Notes: generated from the letters alone by a model not told the origin. DNA of 64,000 nucleotides from Ancylomarina subtilis (GCF_004217115.1 NZ_SHKN01000004.1:50206-114205); one strand, 5' to 3'. Positions 42,612 to 52,762 are shown, counted from the stretch's first letter. Numbers and translations are program-made.

Positions 42612-43148
42612 CTAAATTTTTACAGTTAGAACCAGGAAAAAATTATCACCTTCGGTTCGTTTCGAACAATATTTAAGCTTATTCCCACTTTTTCTTATCA
42701 TATTTATGATACCCAAACCACCACCACCTTTATCAGAAAAATGCTTATTAGACAACACTTTCCGATATAAAGCATTAAGATCCTTAGTACCCATGGAGTT
42801 TGTGTGATCGATATAATCCGTGAAAACTTTGAGTCTTTCAATCTTAATAAAGTTTGCCGATATAATTTCCACACCATGATCAACAGTATTAAAAATTATA
42901 CAACCATAACTCTTAAACGTATTATCAATCTCAAACCTCTCCCCATGATGGTAGAGGTTTTGAACCAATTCAATAAAAATATTCAGGATTTTCTTTCGCT
43001 CTCTTAAAGGAAATTTCTTTTCGTCCATAATGGCTTCAATCTTCTCCAGAATTTTAGTCACCCGCTCTGTGCCAACACTCCCTTTATAATAAAAAAGGGT
43101 GTTTTCGCTCACATTCTCGGCAAACCACTGGTTAAGATTAAAACTCAT
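42612..43148 (-). CDS. siaB: SiaB-family protein kinase (anti-sigma-like HATPase, DUF6272)
   Basis: A 178-residue GHKL-type kinase. The N box is LNIFIELVQNLYHHG and the late glycine loop GGGGLGIINMIRKSG; between them a NSMGTKDLNALYRK segment fits the family. SiaB uses ATP to phosphorylate SiaC on Thr. It lies directly upstream of siaC (23 bp) and forms a two-gene unit. A -7 match (TATATTTG on the minus strand, 43190-43183) could start the transcript, although no -33 TTG is evident. Confidence 0.88.
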   Translation of the reverse strand: MSFNLNQWFAENVSENTLFYYKGSVGTERVTKILEKIEAIMDEKKFPLRERKKILNIFIELVQNLYHHGERFEIDNTFKSYGCIIFNTVDHGVEIISANFIKIERLKVFTDYIDHTNSMGTKDLNALYRKVLSNKHFSDKGGGGLGIINMIRKSGNKLKYCSKRTEGDNFFLVLTVKI

Positions 43149-43222
43149 TGAAATATCTTTATATTAAACGATGTCTTCTCAACAAATATAATAAAATAGG
43201 AAAAAGATTAGTATCTGGCTTC

Positions 43223-44401
43223 TTATCTTTCTGATTCTTTTCTGCTTTTATAATTATCCTTTTTGCTTCCTGAAAACATCGTATATTTCTGAAACTTACA
43301 CTCCAATGAACCATTGAATAAAGTTACTTTACGAGATGGACGCAAACCAATGCTATCGAAACATTCTTTACCGTAGCTCAAAATCCATGCGTCATAACCT
43401 GAAAACTGATGCTTTAATCTCTCACCGATCATTGAATAAAGACCTTCTAAATCTTTAACTTTCAAACGTTCGCCGTAAGGTGGATTGGTAATTAAAATTC
43501 CTTTTTCTGCCGGAGGTATAAATTGTTGAAAAGGCATCACGGTCAGTTTAATTTTTCTTCTTAAACCTGCGTTGCGAATATTCTCTTCCGCGATCTCCAT
43601 GGCCTTATCCGAGATATCACAACCAATGATTTTGCCATCAAAATCAATTTCTGTCTCTTCGTTATAGATGTCATCCCAAAGATCCTGATCAAAATCAGCC
43701 CACTTTTGAAAGCCAAATTCTTTACGATATAAACCAGCTGGAATATTATATGCAATCAGAGCAGCTTCGATCAATAAAGTACCCGATCCGCACATTGGAT
43801 CAATGAAGTTGCTTTTCTTATCCCACTCAGACATTAAAATCATCCCGGCAGCCATGACTTCATTCAGTGGAGCGGCTGTTTCTGCAACACGATAACCTCT
43901 TTTGTGTAAGGATTCTCCTGAGCTATCTAAAGAAACAGTACAGGTATTTTTATCGATATGTACATTGACCCTTAAAGTTGGATTTACAACACGAACCGAT
44001 GGACGATCTCCGGTTTTCTCATAGAATTGATCAACAATAGCATCCTTAACTCGATATGTTACAAATTTCGAGTGCTTAAAGTCTTCAGAACTAATTGTAC
44101 TATCAATTGAAATCGTATCTTTTAAAGACAAATATTCACTCCAATCAATTTCCTGTATGCCTTTATACAATTCATCTGTATCTGCTGCAGTAAACTTGTA
44201 TATCGGCTTAATAACACGAGTCGCAGTTCTTAAATGTAAGTTCGTTTTATACATTAATGCCTTGTCACCGACAAAACTTACTGCACGCTTTAATATTCTA
44301 ATCTCTTCAGCGCCTAAATTTTCCAATTCCTGAGCCAATACTTCCTCTAAACCATGAAAGGTTTTTGCAATCAATCTAAACTTTCCCGAATCTGTTTTCA
44401 A
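43223..44401 (-). CDS. RlmL-type 23S rRNA guanine-N2 methyltransferase with THUMP domain
   Basis: A 392-residue SAM-dependent RNA methyltransferase. The only start that keeps the full N-terminal domain is TTG 44401. Residues 8-70 are a ferredoxin-like part, 70-160 a THUMP domain (YRVKDAIVDQFYEKTGDRPSV), and 165-375 a Rossmann methyltransferase with DPMCGSGTLLIEAALIA, IGCDISDKAMEIAEENIRNAG, and the catalytic TNPPYGERL. It matches the N-terminal half of E. coli RlmL (m2G2445); the RlmK half is absent, as is usual in this phylum. The basic tail after 378 probably binds RNA. Confidence 0.9.
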   Translation of the reverse strand: MKTDSGKFRLIAKTFHGLEEVLAQELENLGAEEIRILKRAVSFVGDKALMYKTNLHLRTATRVIKPIYKFTAADTDELYKGIQEIDWSEYLSLKDTISIDSTISSEDFKHSKFVTYRVKDAIVDQFYEKTGDRPSVRVVNPTLRVNVHIDKNTCTVSLDSSGESLHKRGYRVAETAAPLNEVMAAGMILMSEWDKKSNFIDPMCGSGTLLIEAALIAYNIPAGLYRKEFGFQKWADFDQDLWDDIYNEETEIDFDGKIIGCDISDKAMEIAEENIRNAGLRRKIKLTVMPFQQFIPPAEKGILITNPPYGERLKVKDLEGLYSMIGERLKHQFSGYDAWILSYGKECFDSIGLRPSRKVTLFNGSLECKFQKYTMFSGSKKDNYKSRKESER

Positions 44402-44533
44402 AACTAATGTTATTAATTATACCCTTTTGATAGACGATTAATCTATTTGCTTAATACGAATATAGACCATCTCTAATTTACGCTTACAAAAATAGTCTTT
44501 AGCTTATAAAAACAGCTATTTTCAGGTCTTTTT

Positions 44534-44563
44534 AAATAAAAAAAGCCGGAAAAATATCCGGCT
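44534..44563 (-). terminator. Terminator after the S41 protease gene
   Basis: AGCCGGA (44544-44550) pairs with TCCGGCT (44557-44563), and on the minus strand a long T run follows. Confidence 0.88.
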
Positions 44564-44584
44564 CTTCATCTAAAACGTAATTTT

Positions 44585-46192
44585 CTACTTCAAATATGTC
44601 TCGTACTCCTTAGAGTTATCAAGTATTTCAAGAGCTTTATCTAATATCTCATTCTTCTGATTCACTATTTGATAATACTCAGCTCCATCCCATAAATCTC
44701 TTGCAATAAGGGCTTTCAAATGAACTCGAAGATGTTCTTTCACTGCCATATACTCTTCTTCGTTATGTTCCACCTTAGCTTTATCGCCTTCGGCAACCAA
44801 ATCGTTAAGCATTTCCTCAGTAATAACAAAGGACTTATTGAAACTCTCAAAATCAGGATATTTGGCTTTAAGCTTATCCCTGTTATTATCCATATAAGTC
44901 AAAACAAAAGGATAAAGAACATTCTTTCTAGCTAGCAAATTAAAGTATTTGAAATTAGCCGTTGTATCAATAGGCACAAATACATCGGGCATAATAGCAC
45001 CGCCACCATAAACCAAACGCTGCTTAACCAATGTTTTATATTTTAACGAATCGGCTAAATGAATACTATCCTGATTGATCATCTCACCAGTTTTATACCT
45101 GTTGAAAATATCCATTCTATAATCCATCAAACCATTATCATAGGGTTTTTGAATACAACGACCAGTCGGCGTATAATAATGAGCTGTTGTCAATCGAATC
45201 ATCGATCCGTCCGACAAAGGAAACTGGCGCTGAACCAAACCTTTCCCAAATGAACGGCGACCTACAATTAAACCTCTGTCCCAGTCCTGAATTGCTCCGG
45301 AAACAATCTCGGAAGCCGAAGCTGATCCTTCGTCTATCAGAACAATAACTCTTCCATCTTTAAAAGCCCCTGCATCTGTTGAAAGGTTATCGTGACGTTG
45401 GGATTTTAAACCATCGGTAAACACAATCAGTTGATCTTTATGAAACAGCTGATCGACAATCTTAATGGCTGCAGTCATATAACCACCCCCATTACCTCGC
45501 AGGTCAAGAATAAGATCCTTCATTTTTTGCTCTTTCAATTTTAAAAGAGCTTCCAAAAACTCATCTGCAGTTTTGGCTGCAAAACGATTTAGTTTGATGT
45601 AACCAACATGCTTATTTATCATGTATGAAGCATCAAGACTGTAGATTGGAATATCATCGCGAACAATTAGGAAATCAAGCAATTCTTTTTCCCCTTTACG
45701 TTGAATCGCTAAATTAACCTTTGTGCCTTTATCACCTCTTAATTTTTTGAATACATCGGTATTTTTCATCCCAACACCAGCAACCAACTCATTATCTATC
45801 TTGATAATTCTATCACTCGCTCTTAAGCCTGCCTTTTCTGAAGGGCCGCCAGGAATGGTTGCAACAACCATCAGGGTATCTCTCAAAATATTGAACTGAA
45901 TACCAACGCCACTAAAACTTCCCTGCAAAGGCTCATTCATGGCTTTCACTTCATCTTTACTAATATAAACTGAGTGAGGATCCAGTTCTGCCAGAACTTT
46001 TATAATTGCATCTTCGGTCAACTTCTCAAGACTAACACTATCAACATAGAAAGCATCAACCAAAGCGATTAAATTCTGATATTTAATGGTCTGATCTCTG
46101 ACTTCTTGCGCCTGTATTTGCGAAAAACCTAAAACAATAAAGAGTAATAAAGTAAATACAGATTTACTAATGGTAGAATTCAATAATCTCAT
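44585..46192 (-). CDS. S41-family C-terminal processing protease (CtpA-like)
   Basis: A 535-residue exported protease. Signal peptide (SVFTLLLFIVLGFSQIQA), then an N-terminal helical part, a PDZ domain at about 85-175 (VGIQFNILRDTLMVVATIPGGPSEKAGLRASDRIIKID) and the S41 core. The catalytic Ser is in IDEGSASASEIVSGA and Lys in GRRSFGKGLVQRQF; LILDLRGNGGGYMTAAI is the oxyanion strand. The C-terminal 150 residues are a helical extension typical of Bacteroidota members. It probably degrades or trims envelope proteins. It lies 222 bp upstream (in the chromosome) of guaA's end and has its own terminator. Confidence 0.93.
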   Translation of the reverse strand: MRLLNSTISKSVFTLLLFIVLGFSQIQAQEVRDQTIKYQNLIALVDAFYVDSVSLEKLTEDAIIKVLAELDPHSVYISKDEVKAMNEPLQGSFSGVGIQFNILRDTLMVVATIPGGPSEKAGLRASDRIIKIDNELVAGVGMKNTDVFKKLRGDKGTKVNLAIQRKGEKELLDFLIVRDDIPIYSLDASYMINKHVGYIKLNRFAAKTADEFLEALLKLKEQKMKDLILDLRGNGGGYMTAAIKIVDQLFHKDQLIVFTDGLKSQRHDNLSTDAGAFKDGRVIVLIDEGSASASEIVSGAIQDWDRGLIVGRRSFGKGLVQRQFPLSDGSMIRLTTAHYYTPTGRCIQKPYDNGLMDYRMDIFNRYKTGEMINQDSIHLADSLKYKTLVKQRLVYGGGAIMPDVFVPIDTTANFKYFNLLARKNVLYPFVLTYMDNNRDKLKAKYPDFESFNKSFVITEEMLNDLVAEGDKAKVEHNEEEYMAVKEHLRVHLKALIARDLWDGAEYYQIVNQKNEILDKALEILDNSKEYETYLK

Positions 46193-46334
46193 ATATTTTT
46201 TTTGTTTATTTAGACTTCAAGTAAAGTAAAACGAAAGATACAATCTTTTTGTAAACATCACTTAGCCTAGATATTGAAATATCAGGCCTTTTAGAGAAAA
46301 ATAACATTTTGCAGGCTAACACTTATGTCAAAGC

Positions 46335-46366
46335 AAAAAAAAAGGCTACCCTTTTTAGGATAGCCC
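46335..46366 (-). terminator. Terminator after guaA
   Basis: GGCTA-C-CC pairs with GG-A-TAGCC (46344-46351 with 46358-46365, one mismatch), and a T run follows on the minus strand. Confidence 0.8.
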
Positions 46367-46374
46367 TTGAAATA

Positions 46375-47907
46375 TTATTCCCACTCAATAGTTGCTGGTG
46401 GTTTCGAACTGATGTCGTACACCACTCGATTAACCCCTTTAACACCATTGATGATCTTATTAGACACTTTTGCCAAAAATTCGTATGGTAAATGCGACCA
46501 GTCTGCTGTCATTCCATCGGTTGAACTTACAGCACGAAGAGCAACAACACTCTCATAGGTTCTCTCATCACCCATCACACCTACTGACTGTACCGGCAAC
46601 AACATCGCTCCCGCTTGCCAAACTTCATCATACAAACCATCTTCCAACAATCCTGAGATATAGATATGATCAACTTCTTGCAGGATACGAACTTTCTCAG
46701 CCGTGATATCGCCTAAGATACGAATTCCCAAACCAGGACCTGGAAAAGGATGACGGCTAATGAACTTATCTTCAAGCCCCATGCTTCGACCAACACGACG
46801 CACCTCATCTTTAAATAACAACTTCAATGGCTCAACCACTTTCAGTTTCATATAATCAGGCAATCCACCAACATTGTGATGCGATTTAATGGTTTGTGAA
46901 GGCCCACCTGTTACTGAAACTGATTCAATAACATCAGGATAAATTGTCCCTTGTCCCAACCATTTTGCATTTTCAATTTTATGTGACTCGTCATCGAAAA
47001 CTTCAACAAAAGCATTACCAATAATCTTACGCTTTGCTTCCGGTTCAGTTACGCCAGCCAATGCTGAAATAAATTTCTCGCCAGCATCAACTCCAATAAC
47101 GTTTAAGCCTAAAGTTTCGTATTTCTTCAATACATCTGTGAACTCATTCTTACGTAACAAGCCATTATCAACAAAAATACAGTATAGATTTTTACCGATT
47201 GCCTTATGCAATAACATGGCCGCAACAGTTGAATCAACACCTCCTGATAAACCTAAGATAACTCGATCATCACCCAACTTCTCTTTTAACTCGGCAACCG
47301 TTGTTTCCACAAAAGCATCCGGAGTCCAGTCTTGCTTACAACCACAAATATCAACAATGTAATTTTTCAACAAAGTTGTTCCTTCAGTACTGTGATAAAC
47401 CTCAGGGTGGAATTGAATACCATAAGAAGTTTCACCTTCAATAGCAAAAGCAGCATTCTCAACATCAACGGTACTAGCAATCACCTTGTAGTTATCCGGC
47501 ATGCGCTCAATGGTATCACCATGTGACATCCACACTTGCGAATTCATACTGATGCCTTTCAACAGCTCGTTCGTATTATCAACAGAAGTCAGGTTTGCAC
47601 GCCCATATTCTCTCTTGTTTGATGCCATAACTTCCCCACCAAAACAGTGAGCCAAATGCTGAGCACCATAACAAACACCAAGAAGTGGTAACTTGCCTTT
47701 AATTTCTGATAAATCTGGAATTGGAGCATTTTCTTCGCGAACCGAGAATGGACTTCCCGAAAGGATCACACCTTTAATACTATCATCCAATTTTGGAGGA
47801 TGGTTGTAAGGATGAATTTCGCAATAAACATTTAATTCGCGAACACGTCGAGCAATCAGCTGAGTGTACTGCGAGCCAAAGTCAAGAATCAAAATCTTTT
47901 CTTGCAT
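46375..47907 (-). CDS. guaA: GMP synthase (glutamine-hydrolysing)
   Basis: A 510-residue enzyme making GMP from XMP, ATP and glutamine. Class I amidotransferase domain: Cys79 in [12 protein letters not shown], and [10 protein letters not shown] with the His and Glu. ATP pyrophosphatase domain: [17 protein letters not shown]-terminal dimerisation domain: [16 protein letters not shown] and the end [12 protein letters not shown]. The length is standard. Monocistronic; a -7 match (TATCTTTG on the minus strand, 47960-47953) lies 46 bp before the start, though no -33 element is at the right distance. Confidence 0.97.
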   Translation of the reverse strand: MQEKILILDFGSQYTQLIARRVRELNVYCEIHPYNHPPKLDDSIKGVILSGSPFSVREENAPIPDLSEIKGKLPLLGVCYGAQHLAHCFGGEVMASNKREYGRANLTSVDNTNELLKGISMNSQVWMSHGDTIERMPDNYKVIASTVDVENAAFAIEGETSYGIQFHPEVYHSTEGTTLLKNYIVDICGCKQDWTPDAFVETTVAELKEKLGDDRVILGLSGGVDSTVAAMLLHKAIGKNLYCIFVDNGLLRKNEFTDVLKKYETLGLNVIGVDAGEKFISALAGVTEPEAKRKIIGNAFVEVFDDESHKIENAKWLGQGTIYPDVIESVSVTGGPSQTIKSHHNVGGLPDYMKLKVVEPLKLLFKDEVRRVGRSMGLEDKFISRHPFPGPGLGIRILGDITAEKVRILQEVDHIYISGLLEDGLYDEVWQAGAMLLPVQSVGVMGDERTYESVVALRAVSSTDGMTADWSHLPYEFLAKVSNKIINGVKGVNRVVYDISSKPPATIEWE

Positions 47908-48061
47908 AATCTTTTAAATATATGAGGTTGTTTAGCTTCTCTATTTGGCGTACAAAGATATACAATTCATCAGCATTAAATAATTATTATTTCCGATTGT
48001 TATAACAATTTTTGATTTAATGTGATTTTTAAATCCCTAACAAAGCTCAAGCCAAATAAAA

Positions 48062-48091
48062 AGCCCCTTTACATGATTATGCAAAGGGGCT
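48062..48091 (-). terminator. Terminator after the C1 peptidase gene
   Basis: AGCCCCTTT pairs with AAAGGGGCT (48062-48070 with 48083-48091), extended inwards by CAT/ATG; T residues follow on the minus strand. Confidence 0.85.
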
Positions 48092-48110
48092 CAATGTCTT
48101 TTAAAATAGC

Positions 48111-49358
48111 TTATTTAAACTTCTTCAATAATTTCTTTACAGCATCCTTATGGATGGTAACACCCATCATTTTAAGTTTTACGTAATCTTCATGGAAGAA
48201 ATAATAACCAAATTCAGGTGATTTCTCATCGATATTACGAGATCCTGAACTGGAATCTTTAATCAAGTACCAATCTTTGCCGTCTTTATCAACATAGTAA
48301 CCAATCAAATGCATGCCATGATCATCCGTAGTTGTACCGTTTGAGAATCGGAACTGACGCGCATCTTCTGTAATATATTCCGATGGAATATCGAAAGAAG
48401 GAATCATTGCACAATTGGTTGTACGTAAGAAACCAGCCTCAGAAACATCACCACCAATACTCATGGTATACCCCTCGCGAACAGCAGACTTAATTGCATC
48501 CATATAAACATCAAGAGGTACATTATAGTACTCTTTTGAATGCCACCAGTTATCAGTTACCTTGTATTCAACTTGCTGCCAATATGGCTCCTGCTTGTAT
48601 GAAAGCAACTCGATATAATCATCCGGGTTTAACTGTAGATAGTCTTTTAAATAAGTTTGAGGTGTATATTCTTTACCTTCAACTGTAAATTTAGTTGGAG
48701 GCACACCAATGTAATGATTCATAATAGACTTGATGGTAGCAATTGCCTCTTCCTCATTCCAAGCGTTACTTTTCTTAAGGAATTTTAAATAAGCCAACAT
48801 CTCATTGTACATCTTCTCATGAGTATGGAATTTACGACCATCTTTCAAGCCTGTGTACTCCGATTGAGGTACCACACCATAAATTTTCCACATGCGAGCA
48901 ACCGAATTTCCTTCTGATCCCTGACCAAATTCAGAATCGCCTCTCTCTTTTACAAAACGACGAGCTTTCTCAACATACTCCCAGTACACAGTGTATATTT
49001 CAGAAATATCAACCTTCTTTTTATGAAGACGATAAACTTCTGACTCGTAAAATGACGTTGTTGAAAAACACCAACATGTACCTGTATTTCCTTGAGAAAT
49101 GGTTGGAAGTGCCCACTGTATATTATTTTTATACAAGCTGATATCATTCGGTAGATCATAAGATGACTGATCCATGAAGAAACGCTTATCTACTTCTTTA
49201 TTTTCCAATTTAGCATCAACGTTTCTGATATCCTTAAGGATAGAGTTTTGGTAGTAACCTGGCTCATACTCTTTAAAAATCGATTTGTCTTTTTTTTGCT
49301 GAGCAAAAGCACTAACGCAAACCGTCATGGTCAGTGCTGATAATAAAATTCTTTTCAT
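48111..49358 (-). CDS. C1-family (papain/bleomycin-hydrolase-like) peptidase, exported
   Basis: A 415-residue cysteine peptidase with a signal peptide (ILLSALTMTVCVSAFA). Catalytic Cys95 is in QGNTGTCWCFSTTSF and the His in TTDDHGMHLIGYY. In the place of the usual Asn (ENSWG or KNSWG) it has YLIKDSSSGSRN, so Asn is replaced by Asp and the Trp after it is lost. The overall order resembles aminopeptidase C/bleomycin hydrolase, but that group is usually cytosolic. Probably a periplasmic or surface peptidase. Monocistronic, with a terminator. Confidence 0.86.
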   Translation of the reverse strand: MKRILLSALTMTVCVSAFAQQKKDKSIFKEYEPGYYQNSILKDIRNVDAKLENKEVDKRFFMDQSSYDLPNDISLYKNNIQWALPTISQGNTGTCWCFSTTSFYESEVYRLHKKKVDISEIYTVYWEYVEKARRFVKERGDSEFGQGSEGNSVARMWKIYGVVPQSEYTGLKDGRKFHTHEKMYNEMLAYLKFLKKSNAWNEEEAIATIKSIMNHYIGVPPTKFTVEGKEYTPQTYLKDYLQLNPDDYIELLSYKQEPYWQQVEYKVTDNWWHSKEYYNVPLDVYMDAIKSAVREGYTMSIGGDVSEAGFLRTTNCAMIPSFDIPSEYITEDARQFRFSNGTTTDDHGMHLIGYYVDKDGKDWYLIKDSSSGSRNIDEKSPEFGYYFFHEDYVKLKMMGVTIHKDAVKKLLKKFK

Positions 49359-49502
49359 TTTTAATGTGTTGATTAAATTTCCTGAAAGCCTAAAGGTAGA
49401 AAAAATATAATTTGTGACTCATGACAAACAGAAAATTACTCACTAGCTTTAATCAGTCCTACTAGAAAAAGTTTATTGAGAGAACCAATCAGAATATAAA
49501 AA

Positions 49503-49528
49503 ATGCACAGCTCTACCGAACTGTGCAT
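49503..49528 (-). terminator. Terminator after the endonuclease I gene
   Basis: ATGCACAG (49503-49510) pairs with CTGTGCAT (49521-49528), and T residues follow on the minus strand. Confidence 0.8.
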
Positions 49529-49555
49529 AGTAATTACATACTTATTCTTTAGCTA

Positions 49556-52500
49556 TTATTTAACAACCAATCGTTTCGAAAAGTTTATATCATCACCTTT
49601 TACGACAACTAAATACATACCAGATTCAAGACCTGAAACATTCATGCGTTTTGTATAGTCACCCACACAATTTAGTTCTTTAGTTGAAGATACCAGACGA
49701 CCATTTAAGTCGTAGATATAAATAGTCAAATCAACTTCTTGTTCAAGACTTAGAGAAAGATCAAAATATTCGCTTGCCGGATTTGGATAAATATTCACTT
49801 CATTTTCAATATTTTCATCCAATTCTAAACCTGACTTCACATACACAGATGAAACATTATGAACCAGATTCGATTTCGTTGCGTTATTCGAAGCCGTAAT
49901 AGTTACTAAATCAATGTAAATATCATCACTATTCGAGCTGGCATCACATTGAAAACGAAACTTAGCATTGGCAGCAAAATTATACAGTGAAGCATCAAAA
50001 CTTAAAGTCGCCACATAATAATTGTTGTTATCGAAATCAACTCCGCTAACAAAAGACGCCACTGTTTGCCATGATGAACCATCGAAATACTTCACAAAGA
50101 AATCTTCGTTCGTTTCCATACTATACGAATAGTAATAAAACTCAATATCAATCTGATTATAAGCTGTAATATCAAATGTAGCTGATGTCATTGCTGATGC
50201 GGTTCCGCTATTATCCTGTAAATTGACAGAATATGAGCCCTGATATGATCTGATTCCGGAATACAAGCTAACATCACTACCTCCATCAATCCAATTATCC
50301 CATCCTGACTCAAAATCACTTGCAATAAGCACTTTTGAACTTGGTGCAGACTTGGTGGTTACACTTAACTGAGTTGCCGCTGATGTGTTACCAGCCTCGT
50401 CTTTAGCCATCACCTTCACGATATAAGTTGTAGAAGCACTCAATGAAGTAAATCCATAATTTGTAGAAGCTTGTGTTTCAACAAGAATATTGTCAAGATA
50501 CACCTCGTAGGCCGTTACAGCCACATTATCAGTTGAAGCCGACCAGGAAACATCAAACCCTGTTTGACTCACATTTGCTACTGCTAGATTAGCAGGCACA
50601 GTTGGAGCCTGAGAATCAGGAGCAATTGTCTGAACATTAATATTTGCAGCGGCTGATGAATTACCTGCCTCATCTTTTGCAATTACCTTCACAGCATAAG
50701 TCGTTCCGGCGTTTAAAGAACTAAAACTGTAGGATTGAGACAACTGAGTGTTTACAAGAACATCATTTAAATACACCTCATAAGCCGTTACAGCCACATT
50801 ATCAGCTGAAGCCGACCAGGAAATATCAAAGCTATTCTCAGTAATATTCGATGACACTAAATTTCCTGGAGAAGTTGGAGCCTGAGTATCAGGAGCAATT
50901 GTTTGAACATTAATACTTGCAGAGGTAGATGAATTACCTGCTTCATCTTTTGCAATTACCTTCACGGTATAAGTCGTTCCGGCATTTAAAGAGCTAAAAC
51001 TATAAGCTTGAGAAGTTTGATTTGCAATAAGCACATTATTAAGATATACTTCATAATTTGTTACGGCAATATTATCAGTTGAGGCCGACCATGAAATATC
51101 AAAGCCATTCTCAGTAATATTCGATGACGTTAAATTTTCTGGAGTACTTGGAGCCTCAACATCCGGAACCTCTCCTCCACCATCAAATACATGCGAACCT
51201 AACCCCGTAAAAGTATCCTTTGCCAAAACATCCCACTCCGAAACACTATAGGTAACATTAGGGCTTTGGATGTTCGATTTACGACGCATGGTTTGATCTT
51301 GAGCGAAATAAGCTGAACCACCATCAAAATTACCAATAATATCAATCAAGACTCCATTTTTGAATAATCCAAGAGCATCGTTTCCATTAAAAGTCATCTC
51401 ACCAACACCTCCGGTGTAATCAGCCTGACTCGTAATCTCAGCCACCGCTGAAGAATTGGCCGCTACAAAAACGTCCTGATTGGCTAAAGTTCCACTCAAA
51501 ACCAATCCACCCGACCATAATCCGGCACCATTGGTCTGTTTCTTAATTGTGTAGGCTGACAAATCTACTGTAGACCCCGTAAAATTGGCTACTTCAAGCG
51601 CTTTATTATTCGATGAACCTTCGATATACTCTGAGAAAAATAAATCACCAGCGCCAGCACTCACATTTTCCCCTACAACTGTAATTTGGAAATTCTGAAC
51701 TGCAGAAACCTGTCCATCACTGACAGATAGACCAACTGAATTTACACCAACATGAGCTGCTAAAGGTGTTCCGCTCAATACGGCTGAACCATTACCGTTA
51801 TCGGTCAAGCTCAACCACGAAGGTAAACTGCTTGCTGAAAAACTTAAGTTATCATTATCAACATCTGTAGCAGTAATGTTATAACTGTAAGCTACATTTT
51901 CAGTAGCATCAACAACTACTGATGAAGTAAAAACAGGTGCCGAATTCGTCGGTTGGGTTCCGCCACAATCGAAAATCTCACAAACAAACTCAGGATGATC
52001 AATAAATGGGTTGCGATTATGTTGATATGAATAAACAACATTATTTCTTCTACGTTCCTCATCATCAACAGGGTCATTCAAGTGCCACTGAATAAGTGTT
52101 GATAAACGTGCTTGCGTAGGTTCTTTACTTACATTATCAAGATAAGCTTCTTGTAATTCCAAATCAGGCTCACCATCAAAACCTTCATAGCGAACTGTCA
52201 TATACATCAACATTCGGGCAATATCACCTTTCACATCTGCTGGTGGCTCCCAAATCCAATCCACATCACTGGTATACGCCGGTGTGGCTCCATTATTCGT
52301 TCCTCCCTTATCGACATAAGGTGTAGGAGCCTCGTCGAAATTTCGATTATTTCGAGCCGAATTCGTTGACACATCTGCCGCACGAATATGATGCAAATCG
52401 GTTCCGGGTCCCTTTGTCGTCCCAAAATCCCCTCTTGATTTTGCCCAAACATGCTCTTTATTCCAACCATCAGCATTGTTGTATTCAGCTGCTGCATTGA

Positions 52501-52762
52501 CAGAAAATTTTGAATAAATACACAGCACATTATCGGGATTATTAGGATCACGGTCGGCTCCCTTTAGGATATCCCACACATCAGTTGAAGTTGAACTATA
52601 AGGATACTCAGTATGTCCCTTAATAATATTATTTAGCGCACTCTTTAAAGCATCGCCACTCAAACCTGTTGCGGAATCGTAATACCCTTGAGGTATTTGT
52701 GCCATTAGTGCTGACGAAAGCAGCAACATCATAGCAAAGAATGAGAGTAAATTTCTTTTCAT
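49556..52762 (-). CDS. Type IX-secreted multidomain endonuclease I
   Basis: A 1068-residue secreted protein. In order: signal peptide (1-21); endonuclease I/NucM domain, about 24-265, with KEHVWAKSRGDFG, DLHHIRAAD (His124/His125) and NSARNNRNF; a putative Ig-like domain 275-365; a lamin-tail domain about 372-500 (DLFFSEYIEGSSNNKALEVAN); three fibronectin type III repeats at 537-622, 627-713 and 718-803, each with a QAP/EAP linker; a jelly-roll-like domain about 812-960 (DFESGWDNWIDGGS); and a type IX sorting domain from about 990 (NIYPNPASEYFDLSL to KRLVVK). It should be exported through the outer membrane to degrade extracellular DNA, for nutrients or biofilm turnover. Other type IX genes are not in view. 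Confidence 0.93.
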   Translation of the reverse strand: MKRNLLSFFAMMLLLSSALMAQIPQGYYDSATGLSGDALKSALNNIIKGHTEYPYSSTSTDVWDILKGADRDPNNPDNVLCIYSKFSVNAAAEYNNADGWNKEHVWAKSRGDFGTTKGPGTDLHHIRAADVSTNSARNNRNFDEAPTPYVDKGGTNNGATPAYTSDVDWIWEPPADVKGDIARMLMYMTVRYEGFDGEPDLELQEAYLDNVSKEPTQARLSTLIQWHLNDPVDDEERRRNNVVYSYQHNRNPFIDHPEFVCEIFDCGGTQPTNSAPVFTSSVVVDATENVAYSYNITATDVDNDNLSFSASSLPSWLSLTDNGNGSAVLSGTPLAAHVGVNSVGLSVSDGQVSAVQNFQITVVGENVSAGAGDLFFSEYIEGSSNNKALEVANFTGSTVDLSAYTIKKQTNGAGLWSGGLVLSGTLANQDVFVAANSSAVAEITSQADYTGGVGEMTFNGNDALGLFKNGVLIDIIGNFDGGSAYFAQDQTMRRKSNIQSPNVTYSVSEWDVLAKDTFTGLGSHVFDGGGEVPDVEAPSTPENLTSSNITENGFDISWSASTDNIAVTNYEVYLNNVLIANQTSQAYSFSSLNAGTTYTVKVIAKDEAGNSSTSASINVQTIAPDTQAPTSPGNLVSSNITENSFDISWSASADNVAVTAYEVYLNDVLVNTQLSQSYSFSSLNAGTTYAVKVIAKDEAGNSSAAANINVQTIAPDSQAPTVPANLAVANVSQTGFDVSWSASTDNVAVTAYEVYLDNILVETQASTNYGFTSLSASTTYIVKVMAKDEAGNTSAATQLSVTTKSAPSSKVLIASDFESGWDNWIDGGSDVSLYSGIRSYQGSYSVNLQDNSGTASAMTSATFDITAYNQIDIEFYYYSYSMETNEDFFVKYFDGSSWQTVASFVSGVDFDNNNYYVATLSFDASLYNFAANAKFRFQCDASSNSDDIYIDLVTITASNNATKSNLVHNVSSVYVKSGLELDENIENEVNIYPNPASEYFDLSLSLEQEVDLTIYIYDLNGRLVSSTKELNCVGDYTKRMNVSGLESGMYLVVVKGDDINFSKRLVVK
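50354..51154 (-). repeat. Three tandem fibronectin type III coding repeats
   Basis: Three units of about 270 bp within the endonuclease I gene. They are highly alike in protein (AGTTYTVKVIAKDEAGNSS-type cores) and visibly alike in DNA, which points to recent internal duplication. Confidence 0.9.

Noticed and set aside
44401..44408. A minus-strand -7 element (TAGTTTTG) for the RlmL-type gene
   Set aside because: It overlaps the TTG start codon, so transcription from it would miss the start.
46309..46706. Plus-strand open frames facing guaA
   Set aside because: They are antisense to strongly conserved guaA codons and to its terminator.
50354..51154. CRISPR-like or satellite repeats
   Set aside because: The repeats of about 270 bp code for fibronectin type III domains in frame.
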